NCBI RefSeq assembly: GCF_000621665.1
Contig: NZ_JHXQ01000001.1
Coordinates: forward strand, 310,001 to 374,000
Source of the DNA: Allorhizobium undicola ORS 992 = ATCC 700741
GTDB taxonomy: Bacteria; Pseudomonadota; Alphaproteobacteria; Rhizobiales; Rhizobiaceae
Direction of reading: 5' to 3'
DNA: 64,000 nt
Part shown: one piece after another, positions 16,956 to 26,886 of the stretch
How positions within the stretch are numbered: position 1 is the stretch's first letter
Layout of the letters: every line of letters starts with the position of its first letter
Notes under the pieces: model-generated
The model's input: only the letters and a program-made list of their open reading frames with translations
Databases searched by the model: none
What the model was told of the DNA's origin: nothing
Made by a program: the position numbers and the translations under genes

Positions 16956-18239
16956 ATGTCTCAGAAAAATCCGGGTTTTGCCACACTTGCCGTTCATGCC
17001 GGGGCAGAGCCGGACCCCACCACCGGCGCTCGCGCCACGCCGATTTACCAGACGACGGCCTATGTCTTTCAGGATTCCGACCACGCTGCCGCTCTTTTCG
17101 GGCTGAAGCAGTTTGGCAATATCTATACGCGCATCATGAACCCCACCCAGGCCGTTCTGGAAGAGCGGGTTGCCGCGCTTGAAGGGGGTACGGCGGCGCT
17201 GGCGGTGGCCTCGGGCCATGCGGCGCAATTGCTGATTTTCCACACGCTGCTCATGCCGGGGCAAAATTTCATTGCCGCAAAGCGGCTCTATGGCGGCTCG
17301 ATCAACCAGTTCGGTCATTCTTTCAAGAGCTTCGGGTGGGAAGTACGCTGGGCCGATACCTCCGATCCGGAAAGCTTTGCCGCGCTGGTGGATGAGAATA
17401 CGCGCGCCATCTTCATCGAGAGCCTTGCAAACCCCGCCGGAACCTTCGTCGATATTGAAGCCATTGCGGAGGTTGCCCACCGCCATCGCCTGCCGCTGAT
17501 TGTCGATAACACGATGGCAAGCCCCTATCTGGTTCGCCCGCTCGAGCATGGTGCGGACATCGTGGTGCATTCGGCCACCAAGTTCCTTGGCGGGCATGGC
17601 AATTCCATGGGCGGCATCATTGTTGATGGCGGCACGTTCGACTGGCTGGAACCGGGCCGCTATCCGGCCTTGTCGCAGCCCCGCAGCGAATATGGCGGCG
17701 TGGTCCTCGGTGAGGCCTTCGGCAATATCGCCTTTGCCATCGCGGCCCGCGTGCTGGGCCTGCGCGATCTTGGGCCCTCCATATCGCCCATGAACGCCTT
17801 CCTGCTGCAAACAGGCATCGAAACCCTGCCGCTTCGAATGCAGCGGCATTGCGAAAATGCGCTCAAGGTGGCCCGGTGGCTGAAAGATCACCCCAAGGTG
17901 GCCTGGGTAAGCTATGCGGGCTTGCCGGATGATCCCAACCACGCGCTGCAACAGCGCTATTCGCCCAAGGGGGCCGGGGCTGTCTTCACCTTCGGCGTCA
18001 AGGGAGGGTATGAAGCGGGCAAGGCGCTCGTCGAAGGCCTCGAGCTGTTTTCGCATCTGGCCAATATCGGCGATACGCGCTCGCTGGTCATTCATCCCGC
18101 GTCCACCACCCATGCGCAGCTGACGCCGGAACAGCAGATCGCCGCAGGCGCGGGACCGGATGTCGTGCGCCTTTCGATCGGCATCGAGGATGCCGATGAT
18201 ATTATCGCCGATCTCGGGCAGGCGCTGGAAAGGACATAA
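16956..18239 (+). CDS. O-acetylhomoserine sulfhydrylase (MetY-like, PLP-dependent)
   Basis: 427 residues with strong AGGGAGG before the ATG. It is a Cys/Met-metabolism PLP enzyme: the cofactor lysine is K209 in [12 protein letters not shown]. The substrate region reads [22 protein letters not shown], and [20 protein letters not shown] near the C-terminus is typical of the MetY branch. It would make homocysteine from O-acetylhomoserine and sulfide (direct sulfhydrylation), in the cytoplasm. The cupin gene follows by 3 bp, forming a two-gene operon. O-succinyl- versus O-acetylhomoserine specificity is inferred from length and overall resemblance only. Confidence 0.92.
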   Translation: MSQKNPGFATLAVHAGAEPDPTTGARATPIYQTTAYVFQDSDHAAALFGLKQFGNIYTRIMNPTQAVLEERVAALEGGTAALAVASGHAAQLLIFHTLLMPGQNFIAAKRLYGGSINQFGHSFKSFGWEVRWADTSDPESFAALVDENTRAIFIESLANPAGTFVDIEAIAEVAHRHRLPLIVDNTMASPYLVRPLEHGADIVVHSATKFLGGHGNSMGGIIVDGGTFDWLEPGRYPALSQPRSEYGGVVLGEAFGNIAFAIAARVLGLRDLGPSISPMNAFLLQTGIETLPLRMQRHCENALKVARWLKDHPKVAWVSYAGLPDDPNHALQQRYSPKGAGAVFTFGVKGGYEAGKALVEGLELFSHLANIGDTRSLVIHPASTTHAQLTPEQQIAAGAGPDVVRLSIGIEDADDIIADLGQALERT

Positions 18240-18242
18240 CGG

Positions 18243-18584
18243 ATGAAACCGTTTGCCGGATTCGATCTCGCGAACCTGACACCGGAAGAGGGGGCGCCAG
18301 CCCCCGACCGGCTCGTTTCCGGTGATCCGCGATTCCTGACGTGGAATATCGAGGAGCAGGACGGTCTTTACGCCGGGGTGTGGCAATCCACCCCCGGCGC
18401 CTGGCGGGTTTCCTATGACGAATGGGAATATTTCCACCTTCTCGAAGGCTATTCCATTCTGACGCCGGAGGGTGGTGAGCCCATTCACCTGAGGAAGGGC
18501 GACAGGCTGGTGTTGCGGCCGGGATTTACCGGCATCTGGGAGGTGATCGAAACCACCACCAAGGATTACGTTATCCGGCTTTAG
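18243..18584 (+). CDS. Cupin_3 (DUF861) domain protein
   Basis: 113 residues forming a single cupin barrel: WQSTPGAWRVSYDEWEYFHLLEGYSILTPEGG followed by LRKGDRLVLRPGFTGIWEVIETT. The usual metal-binding histidine cluster is reduced (one H in FHLLEG), as in ureidoglycolate-hydrolase-like cupins of this group. It starts 3 bp after the sulfhydrylase stop, so the two are probably co-translated. A role in the sulfur pathway is suggested by context alone. The stop codon lies inside a palindromic element. Confidence 0.85.
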   Translation: MKPFAGFDLANLTPEEGAPAPDRLVSGDPRFLTWNIEEQDGLYAGVWQSTPGAWRVSYDEWEYFHLLEGYSILTPEGGEPIHLRKGDRLVLRPGFTGIWEVIETTTKDYVIRL

Positions 18585-18685
18585 AGCATTTTCAGGAAAA
18601 GTGGAAACCGGTTTTCCGTCCGGAAATGCGTAAAAACAAATAGTTAGAGCCTTTCACCGTTTCCGTGAAACAGTGAAAGGCTCTA
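18583..18685. repeat. Palindromic intergenic element, module F (103 bp)
   Basis: The element begins AGAGC and ends GCTCTA. It contains GGAAACCGGTTTTCC and a terminal hairpin with an 11-bp stem, GAGCCTTTCAC...GTGAAAGGCTC (18647-18683). It lies between the convergent cupin and P450 genes and could also act as a transcript-end stem for both. Confidence 0.75.
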
Positions 18686-18700
18686 GTCATCGGCGGTCCG

Positions 18701-19942
18701 TTACCAGACAAGATCGAGACGCTCGAGCCCGTGGAAGTGATAGACATCCTTGACGCGGGGCGTGGAGGCAAGCTTCATGCCCCGCAACCTGTGAAAGAGC
18801 AGGGGCAGCACGATGTTCAGCTCAAGCCGGGCCAGCGGCGCGCCGATGCAGAAATGGATGCCCGCCCCGAAGGACAGGTTGGCGCCGTCATTGCGCTCCG
18901 GCCGGAAAGTGAGAGGGTCGGGAAATTTCCGGCCGTCCAGATTGGCGGCGGCCAGAATGAGCCCGATCTTGTCGCCTCTTTTCAAGCAAACGCCGTCTAT
19001 CTCGCAAGGCTCAAGACAATAGCGCTGGAAAATATGCACCGGCGCGCAGATGCGCAGACACTCCTCCACCGTCCGTTCGGTTGTCGCGGCATCGGCAAAA
19101 AGCGTCGATGGATCAAACCCGCTTTCCAGAATGATCCGCACACTGTTGCCGAGTTGATGAACCGTCGCCTCGTGACCGGCATTGAGCAGAACGATGGTGG
19201 TGGAAATCAGCTCGTCTTCGGTCAGAAACTGATCGCGGTGCCGGGTGTGGATCATCTGGCTCAGAAGATCTTCCCGCGGCGCCGCCCGCCGTTCGGCAAT
19301 GATGCCGCGCAGGTAATCGGCAAATTCGCGGGCCGAGCGGTCGGCAGCCTCTTCATCGGCCCGGCTGCGCTTGAACATGTACATGCCCACATAGTCATGC
19401 GACCATTTCAGAAGTTGCGGCCCCATCTCGTCGGGTATGCCGATCATGCGGGCAATCATCGTCACCGGAATGATGTCGGCGAAGCGTGACAGCAACTCCA
19501 CTTTGCCATCGGCCTCGAACCCGTCGATCAGCCGATTGGCGAGATCGGTGATGTCGCCGCTCATCTTCTCCACATGCCGCGAAACGAAGGCGCGATTGAC
19601 GAGGGTTCGCAGGCGTGTGTGTTCCGGCGGCTCCAGTTCGAGCAGCGACCATTCCTCAGCCTTGTCGAAATGGCGGGTATGGGCTGGCGGTTCGGGCCAG
19701 CCGAGCGCTTCGCGGCTGGTGATGTGCAGAATCTGGCGGCCAAAGCGCTTGTCGCGCAGCAGGCTGTTCACATGGTCATATCCCGCAAAGAACCATTGCT
19801 GCTGCTGTTCCCAGAAGAATGTCGGCGTGCTGGCATGAAGCTCCGCATAGCTGCGGTTCGGATTTTCGAAAAAGCCGGGATTGCGGGCGTCGAGCCAAAC
19901 ACGCCGCGTACCGGGGTCGATCGAGAGAAAGGAAGCGGACAT
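18701..19942 (-). CDS. Cytochrome P450
   Basis: 413 residues from ATG 19942; the much longer open frame would run into the GGDEF gene. All P450 landmarks are present: the I-helix LLNAGHEATVHQLGN (AGxxT type with E), the K-helix ExxR in VEECLRIC, and the heme loop FGAGIHFCIGAPLARLE with the thiolate at about C365. It is a soluble class I bacterial enzyme needing ferredoxin and reductase partners, which are not encoded nearby. It starts 28 bp after the diguanylate cyclase stop on the same strand. Substrate unknown. Confidence 0.93.
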   Translation of the reverse strand: MSASFLSIDPGTRRVWLDARNPGFFENPNRSYAELHASTPTFFWEQQQQWFFAGYDHVNSLLRDKRFGRQILHITSREALGWPEPPAHTRHFDKAEEWSLLELEPPEHTRLRTLVNRAFVSRHVEKMSGDITDLANRLIDGFEADGKVELLSRFADIIPVTMIARMIGIPDEMGPQLLKWSHDYVGMYMFKRSRADEEAADRSAREFADYLRGIIAERRAAPREDLLSQMIHTRHRDQFLTEDELISTTIVLLNAGHEATVHQLGNSVRIILESGFDPSTLFADAATTERTVEECLRICAPVHIFQRYCLEPCEIDGVCLKRGDKIGLILAAANLDGRKFPDPLTFRPERNDGANLSFGAGIHFCIGAPLARLELNIVLPLLFHRLRGMKLASTPRVKDVYHFHGLERLDLVW

Positions 19943-19970
19943 GATGCCTGATCCATAGAGCGCGAAGATT

Positions 19971-21230
19971 TCAGGCCGGAGCCTGCGGCCGCTTTTTCGA
20001 AAGCCTGCGCAGCGCCGCCACCTGCCGGTCTGCCTCGTTGTCGATTGCCGCAGGCGTGCCGCTTTCCTCGCTTGGCGTGAGGCAGAAGAGGCTGTTTTCC
20101 TTTGCAACGGCCACACGATTGCGGCCCTCGGCCTTGGCCGTGTAAAGTGCGCTGTCGGCGCGGCTCATGATACGGTCGAAATCGAAGCTGTCGCAATTGC
20201 TGGCGCAGACGCCGGCGCTGACCGTGAGACGAACGATGCCCCGTTCGGTGGCAACAGGGGTGATGGCGATCATCTGGCGGATCTGCTCGGCAAAGAAGGC
20301 TGCCTCCCGCAGATCGGAAACGGGAAGCAGGGCGCTGAACTCCTCGCCACCGCTCCGCGCCAGAAGCCCCCTTTTGCCAATCACGCCCCGCGCCATGGTG
20401 GCAAAACAGGTCAGGACGGCATCTCCGGCCTGGTGCCCGAAGTTATCGTTGACGTGCTTGAAGTAGTCGAGATCGAAGATCAGCAGGGCAATCTGCCTTG
20501 ACTTGCCACATTCGGTCAGCACGCGCGGCAGAGACTCGATAAGGCCTCGCCGGTTCAGGGCGCCCGTGAGCGGGTCCGTCAGCGCCTGCTGACGCAGGGA
20601 CGCCTCATTGCTGTCCATGATGATTTTGACCAGAAGCACGATGGCTGCCAGCAGGCAGGCAATACCGATCAGCCCGAGATAGGGCAGGAAGCGCAGCTCG
20701 CTGATGTCCCTCGGTTCCAGTTGCAGGGTGTATATGCCGGTCACGGCATTGTTGGCGGCCTGGATGAACCAGAGCGAGGACAGCAGACGCCGGTAGCTCG
20801 ACGTGCTGAAACGGCTGTTCAGCACCGTGCAGGCCATGGTAACGAAGCCCGTGAAGCTTGGAAACTGATGCACGAGGATGCGCCCGGCCGTGCTGCCATC
20901 CGAAAGGGGCAAAGCCAGCGCGATAATCCATGCGACAAAAGGCGTCAGGGCAATAAGGGAGGCCTTGCGGCCATCCAGCCTTCGCAGACCCGTAATCCAG
21001 CCTGCAAAACCAAGCATGGTCAGAACCGTTACCGCATAAGGCGGCATCGTAAAGGGCAGGTCGTGGCGAATACCGAACAAAAGAATGCTTGCGCCTTGCA
21101 GGCCAACGCCAAACGCAAAAAACAAATAATAACTTCTGCTGCGCTCATGCAGCCACACCGTCAGCAGCAGGACGCCGAGGGTAAGGGATTGAACGCCCCA
21201 TATCAGGAATGCGGTTCTGACGTCGAACAA
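19971..21230 (-). CDS. Membrane-bound GGDEF diguanylate cyclase
   Basis: 419 residues. The N-terminal ~200 residues are membrane helices (MASE-like sensor, e.g. FLIWGVQSLTLGVLLLTVWL, YLGLIGIACLLAAIVLLVKII). A GGDEF domain follows, starting at LTDPLTGALNRRGLIE, with FDLDYFKHVNDNFGHQAGD and the active-site SGGEEF (~294). The domain is therefore predicted to be active in making cyclic di-GMP from two GTP. No I-site RxxD is obvious directly upstream of the active site (it reads GLLARSGG). It is the first gene of an apparent pair with the P450. Confidence 0.93.
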   Translation of the reverse strand: MFDVRTAFLIWGVQSLTLGVLLLTVWLHERSRSYYLFFAFGVGLQGASILLFGIRHDLPFTMPPYAVTVLTMLGFAGWITGLRRLDGRKASLIALTPFVAWIIALALPLSDGSTAGRILVHQFPSFTGFVTMACTVLNSRFSTSSYRRLLSSLWFIQAANNAVTGIYTLQLEPRDISELRFLPYLGLIGIACLLAAIVLLVKIIMDSNEASLRQQALTDPLTGALNRRGLIESLPRVLTECGKSRQIALLIFDLDYFKHVNDNFGHQAGDAVLTCFATMARGVIGKRGLLARSGGEEFSALLPVSDLREAAFFAEQIRQMIAITPVATERGIVRLTVSAGVCASNCDSFDFDRIMSRADSALYTAKAEGRNRVAVAKENSLFCLTPSEESGTPAAIDNEADRQVAALRRLSKKRPQAPA

Positions 21231-21639
21231 GGTAGTCGCCTCTTGGGCAGGAGATGGATGACTTATCGAACCCGAAGTTTTAACGAATTCTTAAATTATA
21301 ACTCTATTCAGCACTTGTTTATGCAAGCCGGAGAGACCAAATCCGGTGCAAACGGTTTTCTTACCTGTTGTTCACCATAAGTTGTTTTTCCTGTGCGCGG
21401 CAAGGGGCATTTGCACCCGGTGCTCCGGCATGGGAGCGGCAATCTTTACGGCTCGTGCTAATAAAATCCACAAGGGCCGGGAATGGTCAGGCATCAGTCT
21501 TGCAACCGATTGAGCCTGGATTAAGGATATGAGGGCCTTCAGTCTTGAAGTGGAGGGACCGGACGCTCTATGTAGGGATTGACAGCATTGGATTGATTCC
21601 TGCACCCGGTGGGTCTGGAATGGGTTGAAAAGGACGGAC
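21231..21639. other. Divergent intergenic region, GGDEF gene / clpP
   Basis: The promoters for both directions must lie here. The left part (21280-21330) is AT-rich, as expected of the GGDEF promoter. The right part contains the heat-shock-like promoter of clpP (21544-21573). No gene or repeat element seen. Confidence 0.5.
21544..21573 (+). promoter_or_regulatory. Sigma-32-like promoter of clpP
   Basis: CTTGAA-N18-CTATGT resembles alphaproteobacterial RpoH promoters (CTTGAA followed after about 17 bp by a C-rich/TAT element). It is about 65 bp before the clpP start. ClpP is heat-shock controlled in many relatives. Spacing is one base longer than usual. Confidence 0.45.
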
Positions 21640-22272
21640 ATGAGAAATCCAGTTGATACCGCCATGGCACTGGTGCCGATGGTCGTGGAGCAAACCAATC
21701 GCGGCGAACGCTCTTATGACATCTATTCGCGCCTGCTCAAGGAGCGCATTATCTTCCTGACCGGCCCGGTTGAAGATCACATGGCCTCGCTTGTCTGCGC
21801 CCAGCTTCTCTTCCTCGAAGCGGAAAATCCGAAGAAGGAAATCGCCATTTACATCAATTCGCCGGGCGGTTCCGTCACGGCAGGTCTGGCGATCTACGAT
21901 ACCATGCAGTTCATTCGCCCGGCTGTCTCCACGCTTTGCGTCGGTCTGGCGGCATCCATGGGCTCGCTTTTGCTGACGGCCGGCGAAAAGGGAATGCGTT
22001 TTGCCACCCCCAATTCCCGCATCATGGTGCACCAGCCTTCCGGCGGTTTCCAAGGCCAGGCAGCCGATATCGAGCGCCATGCCCGCGACATCATCAAGAT
22101 GAAGCGCCGTATGAACGAGATTTACGTGAAGCATACGGGCCGCAGCTATGAGGAAGTCGAGCGCGGACTGGATCGCGACAACTTCATGGAAGCCGGGGAG
22201 GCCAAGGACTGGGGTCTGGTAGACCGCATCCTCACGACCCGCGCCGAAATCGAAGGTGCGGCGGCCTCCTGA
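21640..22272 (+). CDS. clpP: ATP-dependent Clp protease proteolytic subunit
   Basis: 210 residues from ATG 21640, with AAGGA 5 bp upstream; an upstream TTG frame is less likely. The serine protease triad is visible: S106 in [11 protein letters not shown]131 in MVHQPSGG, and an aspartate near 180. The typical [21 protein letters not shown] and [18 protein letters not shown] segments are present. It forms the tetradecameric chamber that works with ClpX, encoded 297 bp downstream, and ClpA. The clpP-clpX-lon order is standard for the order. Confidence 0.99.
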   Translation: MRNPVDTAMALVPMVVEQTNRGERSYDIYSRLLKERIIFLTGPVEDHMASLVCAQLLFLEAENPKKEIAIYINSPGGSVTAGLAIYDTMQFIRPAVSTLCVGLAASMGSLLLTAGEKGMRFATPNSRIMVHQPSGGFQGQAADIERHARDIIKMKRRMNEIYVKHTGRSYEEVERGLDRDNFMEAGEAKDWGLVDRILTTRAEIEGAAAS

Positions 22273-22569
22273 GCGGCCGTTGCCCGGCAGCCCCTTTTGC
22301 ATCATGGCACCAAGGTGTGAAAGGGGAGCTGCTTTTATAGGGTGGCCGAACGCGCAGGGAACGGCTATTAAGGCTATGTTGAATTTTTATGACATAGTCT
22401 CGGAATGTCGGAGGTTGTCGTTGCCGCCGGTTCGCTTATGTGAAGGTTGTGAGCTGGATAGTCCCTTCGATTGAATTTCGCCCCGGCCACTGAAAGGGGT
22501 GGTTTCCGGGGCGGTGTAAGTGGACCGCGTGCCTGATGGGCTGGCGCGGCGTGCTGGAAGGAAAAAGTT

Positions 22570-23847
22570 ATGAGCAAAGTCAGCGGAAGCAACGGCGGTG
22601 ACTCGAAGAATACCCTGTATTGTTCGTTCTGCGGCAAGAGCCAGCACGAAGTCCGGAAGCTGATTGCCGGGCCGACCGTATTCATCTGCGATGAATGCGT
22701 CGAGCTGTGCATGGACATCATCCGCGAGGAAAACAAATCCTCCATGGCCAAGTCCAGGGAAGGCGTGCCGACCCCGCAGGACATCATCAAGATTCTCGAT
22801 GAATATGTGATTGGCCAGAAACAGGCGAAAAAGATCCTTTCTGTCGCCGTTCACAATCACTACAAGCGTCTGGCTCATGCCTCCAAGGGCGGTGATGTCG
22901 AACTGGCCAAGTCCAACATCCTTCTGGTCGGTCCCACGGGATGCGGCAAGACCTATCTTGCCCAGACGCTGGCCCGCATCATCGACGTGCCTTTCACCAT
23001 GGCCGACGCCACCACGCTGACCGAAGCCGGTTATGTGGGCGAGGATGTCGAGAACATCATTCTGAAGCTGCTTCAGGCCGCCGATTACAACGTCGAGCGC
23101 GCGCAACGCGGCATCGTCTATATCGACGAAGTGGACAAGATCAGCCGCAAGTCCGACAACCCGTCGATCACCCGTGACGTTTCGGGCGAAGGCGTGCAGC
23201 AGGCCCTGCTGAAGATCATGGAAGGGACCGTGGCATCCGTTCCGCCGCAGGGCGGGCGCAAGCATCCGCAGCAGGAATTCCTGCAAGTGGATACCACCAA
23301 TATCCTGTTTATTTGCGGCGGTGCATTCGCTGGTCTCGACAAGCTGATTTCCGCCCGTGGCGAAAAGACCTCCATCGGTTTTGCCGCCACCGTTGCCGCC
23401 CCGGACGACCGCCGTGTCGGCGAAGTGCTGCGCGAGCTGGAGCCGGAAGACCTGGTGAAGTTCGGCCTTATCCCCGAATTCATTGGCCGTCTGCCGGTGC
23501 TTGCGACGCTGGAAGACCTTGACGAGGATGCGCTGATCCAGATCTTGTCCGAGCCGAAGAACGCTCTGGTCAAGCAGTATCAGCGGCTGTTCGAGATGGA
23601 AGATGTCGAGCTGACCTTCCACGAAGACGCACTTCGCGAGATTGCCCGCAAGGCCATCGTTCGCAAGACCGGCGCCCGCGGCCTGCGCTCGATCATGGAA
23701 AAAATCCTTCTGGATACCATGTTCGAGCTGCCGGAGCTTGAAGGCGTGCGCGAAGTGGTGATCTCCGACGAAGTGGTGAAGGGGGCCTCACGCCCGCTCT
23801 ACATCTACGCGGATCGCCAGGAAGAAAAGGCAAATGCCTCCGCCTGA
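22570..23847 (+). CDS. clpX: Clp protease ATP-binding subunit ClpX
   Basis: 425 residues. The N-terminal zinc-binding domain has Cys18, 21, 40 and 43 (CSFC...CDEC). Walker A is GPTGCGKT (121-128), Walker B is VYIDEVDKI, and the pore and sensor regions are typical ([36 protein letters not shown]). ClpX unfolds substrates and feeds them to ClpP; in alphaproteobacteria it also drives cell-cycle proteolysis. A strong terminator follows the stop at 23873. Confidence 0.99.
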   Translation: MSKVSGSNGGDSKNTLYCSFCGKSQHEVRKLIAGPTVFICDECVELCMDIIREENKSSMAKSREGVPTPQDIIKILDEYVIGQKQAKKILSVAVHNHYKRLAHASKGGDVELAKSNILLVGPTGCGKTYLAQTLARIIDVPFTMADATTLTEAGYVGEDVENIILKLLQAADYNVERAQRGIVYIDEVDKISRKSDNPSITRDVSGEGVQQALLKIMEGTVASVPPQGGRKHPQQEFLQVDTTNILFICGGAFAGLDKLISARGEKTSIGFAATVAAPDDRRVGEVLRELEPEDLVKFGLIPEFIGRLPVLATLEDLDEDALIQILSEPKNALVKQYQRLFEMEDVELTFHEDALREIARKAIVRKTGARGLRSIMEKILLDTMFELPELEGVREVVISDEVVKGASRPLYIYADRQEEKANASA

Positions 23848-23872
23848 GAGCGGTCTGTCTTCTGGAGATTTT

Positions 23873-23897
23873 AAAGCCCGCCATGTGCGGGCTTTTT
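23873..23897 (+). terminator. clpX intrinsic terminator
   Basis: AAAGCCCGC-CATGT-GCGGGCTTT followed by TT, a 9-bp perfect stem 25 bp after the clpX stop. Confidence 0.92.
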
Positions 23898-24145
23898 CAT
23901 GTCCGGAATGCGCTGGTTGCGGCCTTTCATTTACGTATTTCCGACAAATTGGCGGATGCGCGCCGTTTGCACGGGCATGTGAATAGGCTATGAATGGTGA
24001 AGAGTTTTCAGGTGATTTGCCCAGGCTGCGTATTGTGTTCGCCGAGTAGCTGCGCGGATGCCGATTGCGGCTGAACCGGGTGTTGGCTTCATCTCGTCAT
24101 TGCCCGTCAGCCGGAAGCCGCCCTTCGGCGGTGCCGGCCCTTGGG

Positions 24146-24174
24146 CTTGAATTCTATCGTTGCACTCTCCACTT
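24146..24174 (+). promoter_or_regulatory. Sigma-32-like promoter of lon
   Basis: CTTGAA, 17 bp, then CCACTT. This fits the rhizobial RpoH pattern CTTGAA-N17-CCATNT with one or two mismatches. It lies about 83 bp before the lon start codon. Lon is a classical heat-shock gene. Confidence 0.6.
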
Positions 24175-24257
24175 GAGGGGAGAGACAGGGCCATGTCCCC
24201 CGCGGCTTTTCAAGCGCGGTCTTGGGTCCCGGCAACGGGACAATGAAAGGAAATGGA

Positions 24258-26678
24258 ATGACTAAAGTGACCTCTGTCGCCGGCGAAACCAGCACCTATC
24301 CGGTGTTGCCGCTGCGCGACATCGTGGTGTTTCCACACATGATCGTGCCGCTCTTTGTAGGGCGCGAGAAGTCCATTCGCGCGCTCGAAGAAGTCATGGG
24401 CTCCGATCGCCAGATCATGTTGGCCACCCAGATCAATGCCAGCGATGACGATCCGGCCCCGGAGGCGATCCACAAGGTTGGCACCGTTGCAAACGTGCTG
24501 CAATTGCTCAAGCTTCCCGATGGCACCGTAAAGGTTCTCATCGAGGGGAAGGCGCGTGCAAAAATTTCGACCTATACCGAGCGCGAAGACTTCTATGAAG
24601 CCCATGCGGCTTTGCTTGCCGAGCCCGAGGAAGATGCCGTCGAGGTCGAAGCCTTGTCCCGCTCGGTGGTGTCGGAATTCGAAAACTACGTGAAGCTCAA
24701 CAAGAAGATTTCCCCGGAAGTCGTTGGTGCGGCAAGCCAGATCGAGGATTACTCCAAGCTTGCCGATACGGTTGCCTCACATTTGTCGATCAAAATCACC
24801 GAAAAGCAGGAGATGCTGGAAACGGTGAGCGTGAAGACGCGGCTTGAAAAAGCTCTCGGCTTCATGGAAGGCGAAATTTCGGTTCTTCAGGTGGAAAAAC
24901 GCATCCGTTCGCGCGTCAAGCGGCAGATGGAAAAGACCCAGCGCGAATACTACCTCAACGAACAGATGAAGGCGATCCAGAAGGAGCTTGGCGACGGCGA
25001 GGATGGCCGCGACGAGATGGCCGAGCTGGAAGAGCGCATTGCCAAGACCAAGCTTTCCAAGGAAGCCAAGGAAAAGGCCGATGCGGAACTCAAGAAGCTT
25101 CGCCATATGAGCCCGATGTCTGCGGAAGCGACCGTTGTGCGCAACTACCTGGATTGGCTGCTCGGTCTTCCCTGGGGCAAGAAATCCAAGGTGCGGGTTG
25201 ACCTCAACCTTGCTGAAAAGATCCTCGATGAGGACCATTTCGGTCTCGACAAGGTCAAGGAGCGCATCGTCGAATATCTTGCTGTTCAGGCGCGCGCTAC
25301 CAAGATCAAGGGGCCGATTCTTTGCCTCGTCGGCCCTCCCGGCGTCGGCAAGACCTCATTGGCGCGCTCGATTGCCAAGGCAACCGGCCGCGAATATGTG
25401 CGCATGGCGCTGGGCGGCGTGCGCGACGAAGCGGAAATTCGCGGCCATCGCCGTACCTATATCGGCTCCATGCCGGGCAAGGTCGTGCAGTCGATGAAAA
25501 AGGCCAAGCGGTCCAACCCGCTTTTCCTTCTCGACGAGATCGACAAGATGGGCATGGATTTTCGCGGCGATCCGTCTTCTGCACTCCTCGAGGTGCTGGA
25601 TCCGGAACAGAACGCAACCTTCATGGACCACTATCTCGAAGTGGAATATGACCTGTCGAATGTGATGTTCATCACCACGGCCAACACGCTCAACATTCCC
25701 GGCCCGCTGATGGATCGCATGGAAATCATCCGCATTGCCGGTTACACCGAGGATGAGAAGCTTCAGATCGCCAAGCGCCATCTTCTGCCCAAGGCGATCA
25801 AGGAACATGCATTGAAGCCCGAGGAGTTCTCGGTTTCCGACGATGCCATCCTTGCGGTCATCCAGCAATATACCCGTGAGGCCGGCGTGCGCAGCTTCGA
25901 GCGGGAACTGATGAAGTTGGCCCGCAAGGCGGTTACGGAGATTATCAAGGGCAAGACCACCTCTGTCGCGGTCTCCGGCGCCAATCTCTCGGATTATCTG
26001 GGTGTGCCGCGCTATCGCCACGGCGAGGCCGAGGGTGAAGATCAGGTTGGTATCGTCACGGGGCTGGCCTGGACGGAGGTTGGCGGGGAATTGCTGACCA
26101 TCGAAGGCGTCATGATGCCCGGCAAGGGTCGCATGACGGTGACGGGCAATCTCAAGGACGTGATGAAGGAATCGATTTCCGCTGCCGCCTCTTACGTGCG
26201 CTCGCGTGCCGTGGATTTCGGCATCGAGCCGCCGCGCTTCGACAAGTCGGATATACACGTTCACGTTCCGGAAGGCGCTACGCCAAAGGATGGTCCGTCT
26301 GCCGGTGTTGCCATGGCCACAGCGATCGTTTCCGTGATGACGGGCATCCCGATCAACAAGGATGTCGCTATGACCGGCGAAATCACTCTGCGGGGCCGCG
26401 TGCTGCCAATCGGCGGCCTCAAGGAGAAGCTTTTGGCTGCCCTTCGCGGCGGAATCAAGAAAGTGCTGATTCCGCAGGAGAATGCCAAGGATCTCGCCGA
26501 CATCCCCGATAACGTGAAGAACGGTCTGGAGATCGTGCCGGTTTCGCGGATGGGGGAGGTGATCTCGCACGCCCTGACCCGTGTGCCGGAACCAATCGAA
26601 TGGGATGGCAGCATCGAAACCCCGGCGCTGGGCACGGTCGAATCAACCGAGGATTCAGGCACGACCGTGGCCCATTGA
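24258..26678 (+). CDS. lon: ATP-dependent protease La (Lon)
   Basis: 806 residues from ATG 24258, chosen because AAGGA is 6 bp upstream; two earlier in-frame ATGs (24222, 24243) are less well placed. The N-terminal substrate domain starts YPVLPLRDIVVFPHMIVPLFVGREKS; coiled-coil KRQMEKTQREYYLNEQMKAI; AAA+ Walker A GPPGVGKT (359-366), Walker B FLLDEIDKMG; protease domain with the dyad S681 (KDGPSAGVAM) and K724. It degrades misfolded and regulatory proteins in the cytoplasm. Monocistronic, between a heat-shock-like promoter and its own terminator. Confidence 0.99.
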   Translation: MTKVTSVAGETSTYPVLPLRDIVVFPHMIVPLFVGREKSIRALEEVMGSDRQIMLATQINASDDDPAPEAIHKVGTVANVLQLLKLPDGTVKVLIEGKARAKISTYTEREDFYEAHAALLAEPEEDAVEVEALSRSVVSEFENYVKLNKKISPEVVGAASQIEDYSKLADTVASHLSIKITEKQEMLETVSVKTRLEKALGFMEGEISVLQVEKRIRSRVKRQMEKTQREYYLNEQMKAIQKELGDGEDGRDEMAELEERIAKTKLSKEAKEKADAELKKLRHMSPMSAEATVVRNYLDWLLGLPWGKKSKVRVDLNLAEKILDEDHFGLDKVKERIVEYLAVQARATKIKGPILCLVGPPGVGKTSLARSIAKATGREYVRMALGGVRDEAEIRGHRRTYIGSMPGKVVQSMKKAKRSNPLFLLDEIDKMGMDFRGDPSSALLEVLDPEQNATFMDHYLEVEYDLSNVMFITTANTLNIPGPLMDRMEIIRIAGYTEDEKLQIAKRHLLPKAIKEHALKPEEFSVSDDAILAVIQQYTREAGVRSFERELMKLARKAVTEIIKGKTTSVAVSGANLSDYLGVPRYRHGEAEGEDQVGIVTGLAWTEVGGELLTIEGVMMPGKGRMTVTGNLKDVMKESISAAASYVRSRAVDFGIEPPRFDKSDIHVHVPEGATPKDGPSAGVAMATAIVSVMTGIPINKDVAMTGEITLRGRVLPIGGLKEKLLAALRGGIKKVLIPQENAKDLADIPDNVKNGLEIVPVSRMGEVISHALTRVPEPIEWDGSIETPALGTVESTEDSGTTVAH

Positions 26679-26720
26679 GGGCGGCTTTGCGGCGATCCTC
26701 CCATTGCATCGAAAAAACGA

Positions 26721-26751
26721 AAGGGTTGACCCAAGGGTCAGCCCTTTTTTT
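26721..26751 (+). terminator. lon intrinsic terminator
   Basis: AAGGGTTGACCC-AA-GGGTCAGCCCTT, a 12-bp stem with one G-T pair, followed by a T tract, 42 bp after the lon stop. Confidence 0.93.
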
Positions 26752-26886
26752 GTGTAAATGCCGCCAAAACCCTTGTTTTTCAGGCCATTCAAGTGCTTTT
26801 GGCTTGTGACGGACCGGTGGATGATTAATGTCGTCCCGGTTTTACGTTTTTTGAATCGTTTCATGCCATACAGAAAGGTTGGAAAC

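Larger units (their letters stand above)
23848..24257. other. clpX-lon intergenic region
   Basis: It begins with the clpX terminator and ends with the heat-shock-like lon promoter at 24146-24174 and its leader. The middle (23900-24130) shows no gene, repeat module or further hairpin that I can support. Confidence 0.6.

Noticed and set aside
16851-18488. 545-codon open frame on the minus strand
   Set aside because: It is antisense to the sulfhydrylase and cupin genes, which have full family motifs. Long antisense frames arise from the G/C-rich third positions of real genes.
19943-20116. N-terminal extension of the P450
   Set aside because: It would overlap the GGDEF gene and is Arg/Ser-rich, unlike P450 N-termini; ATG 19942 gives the normal length.
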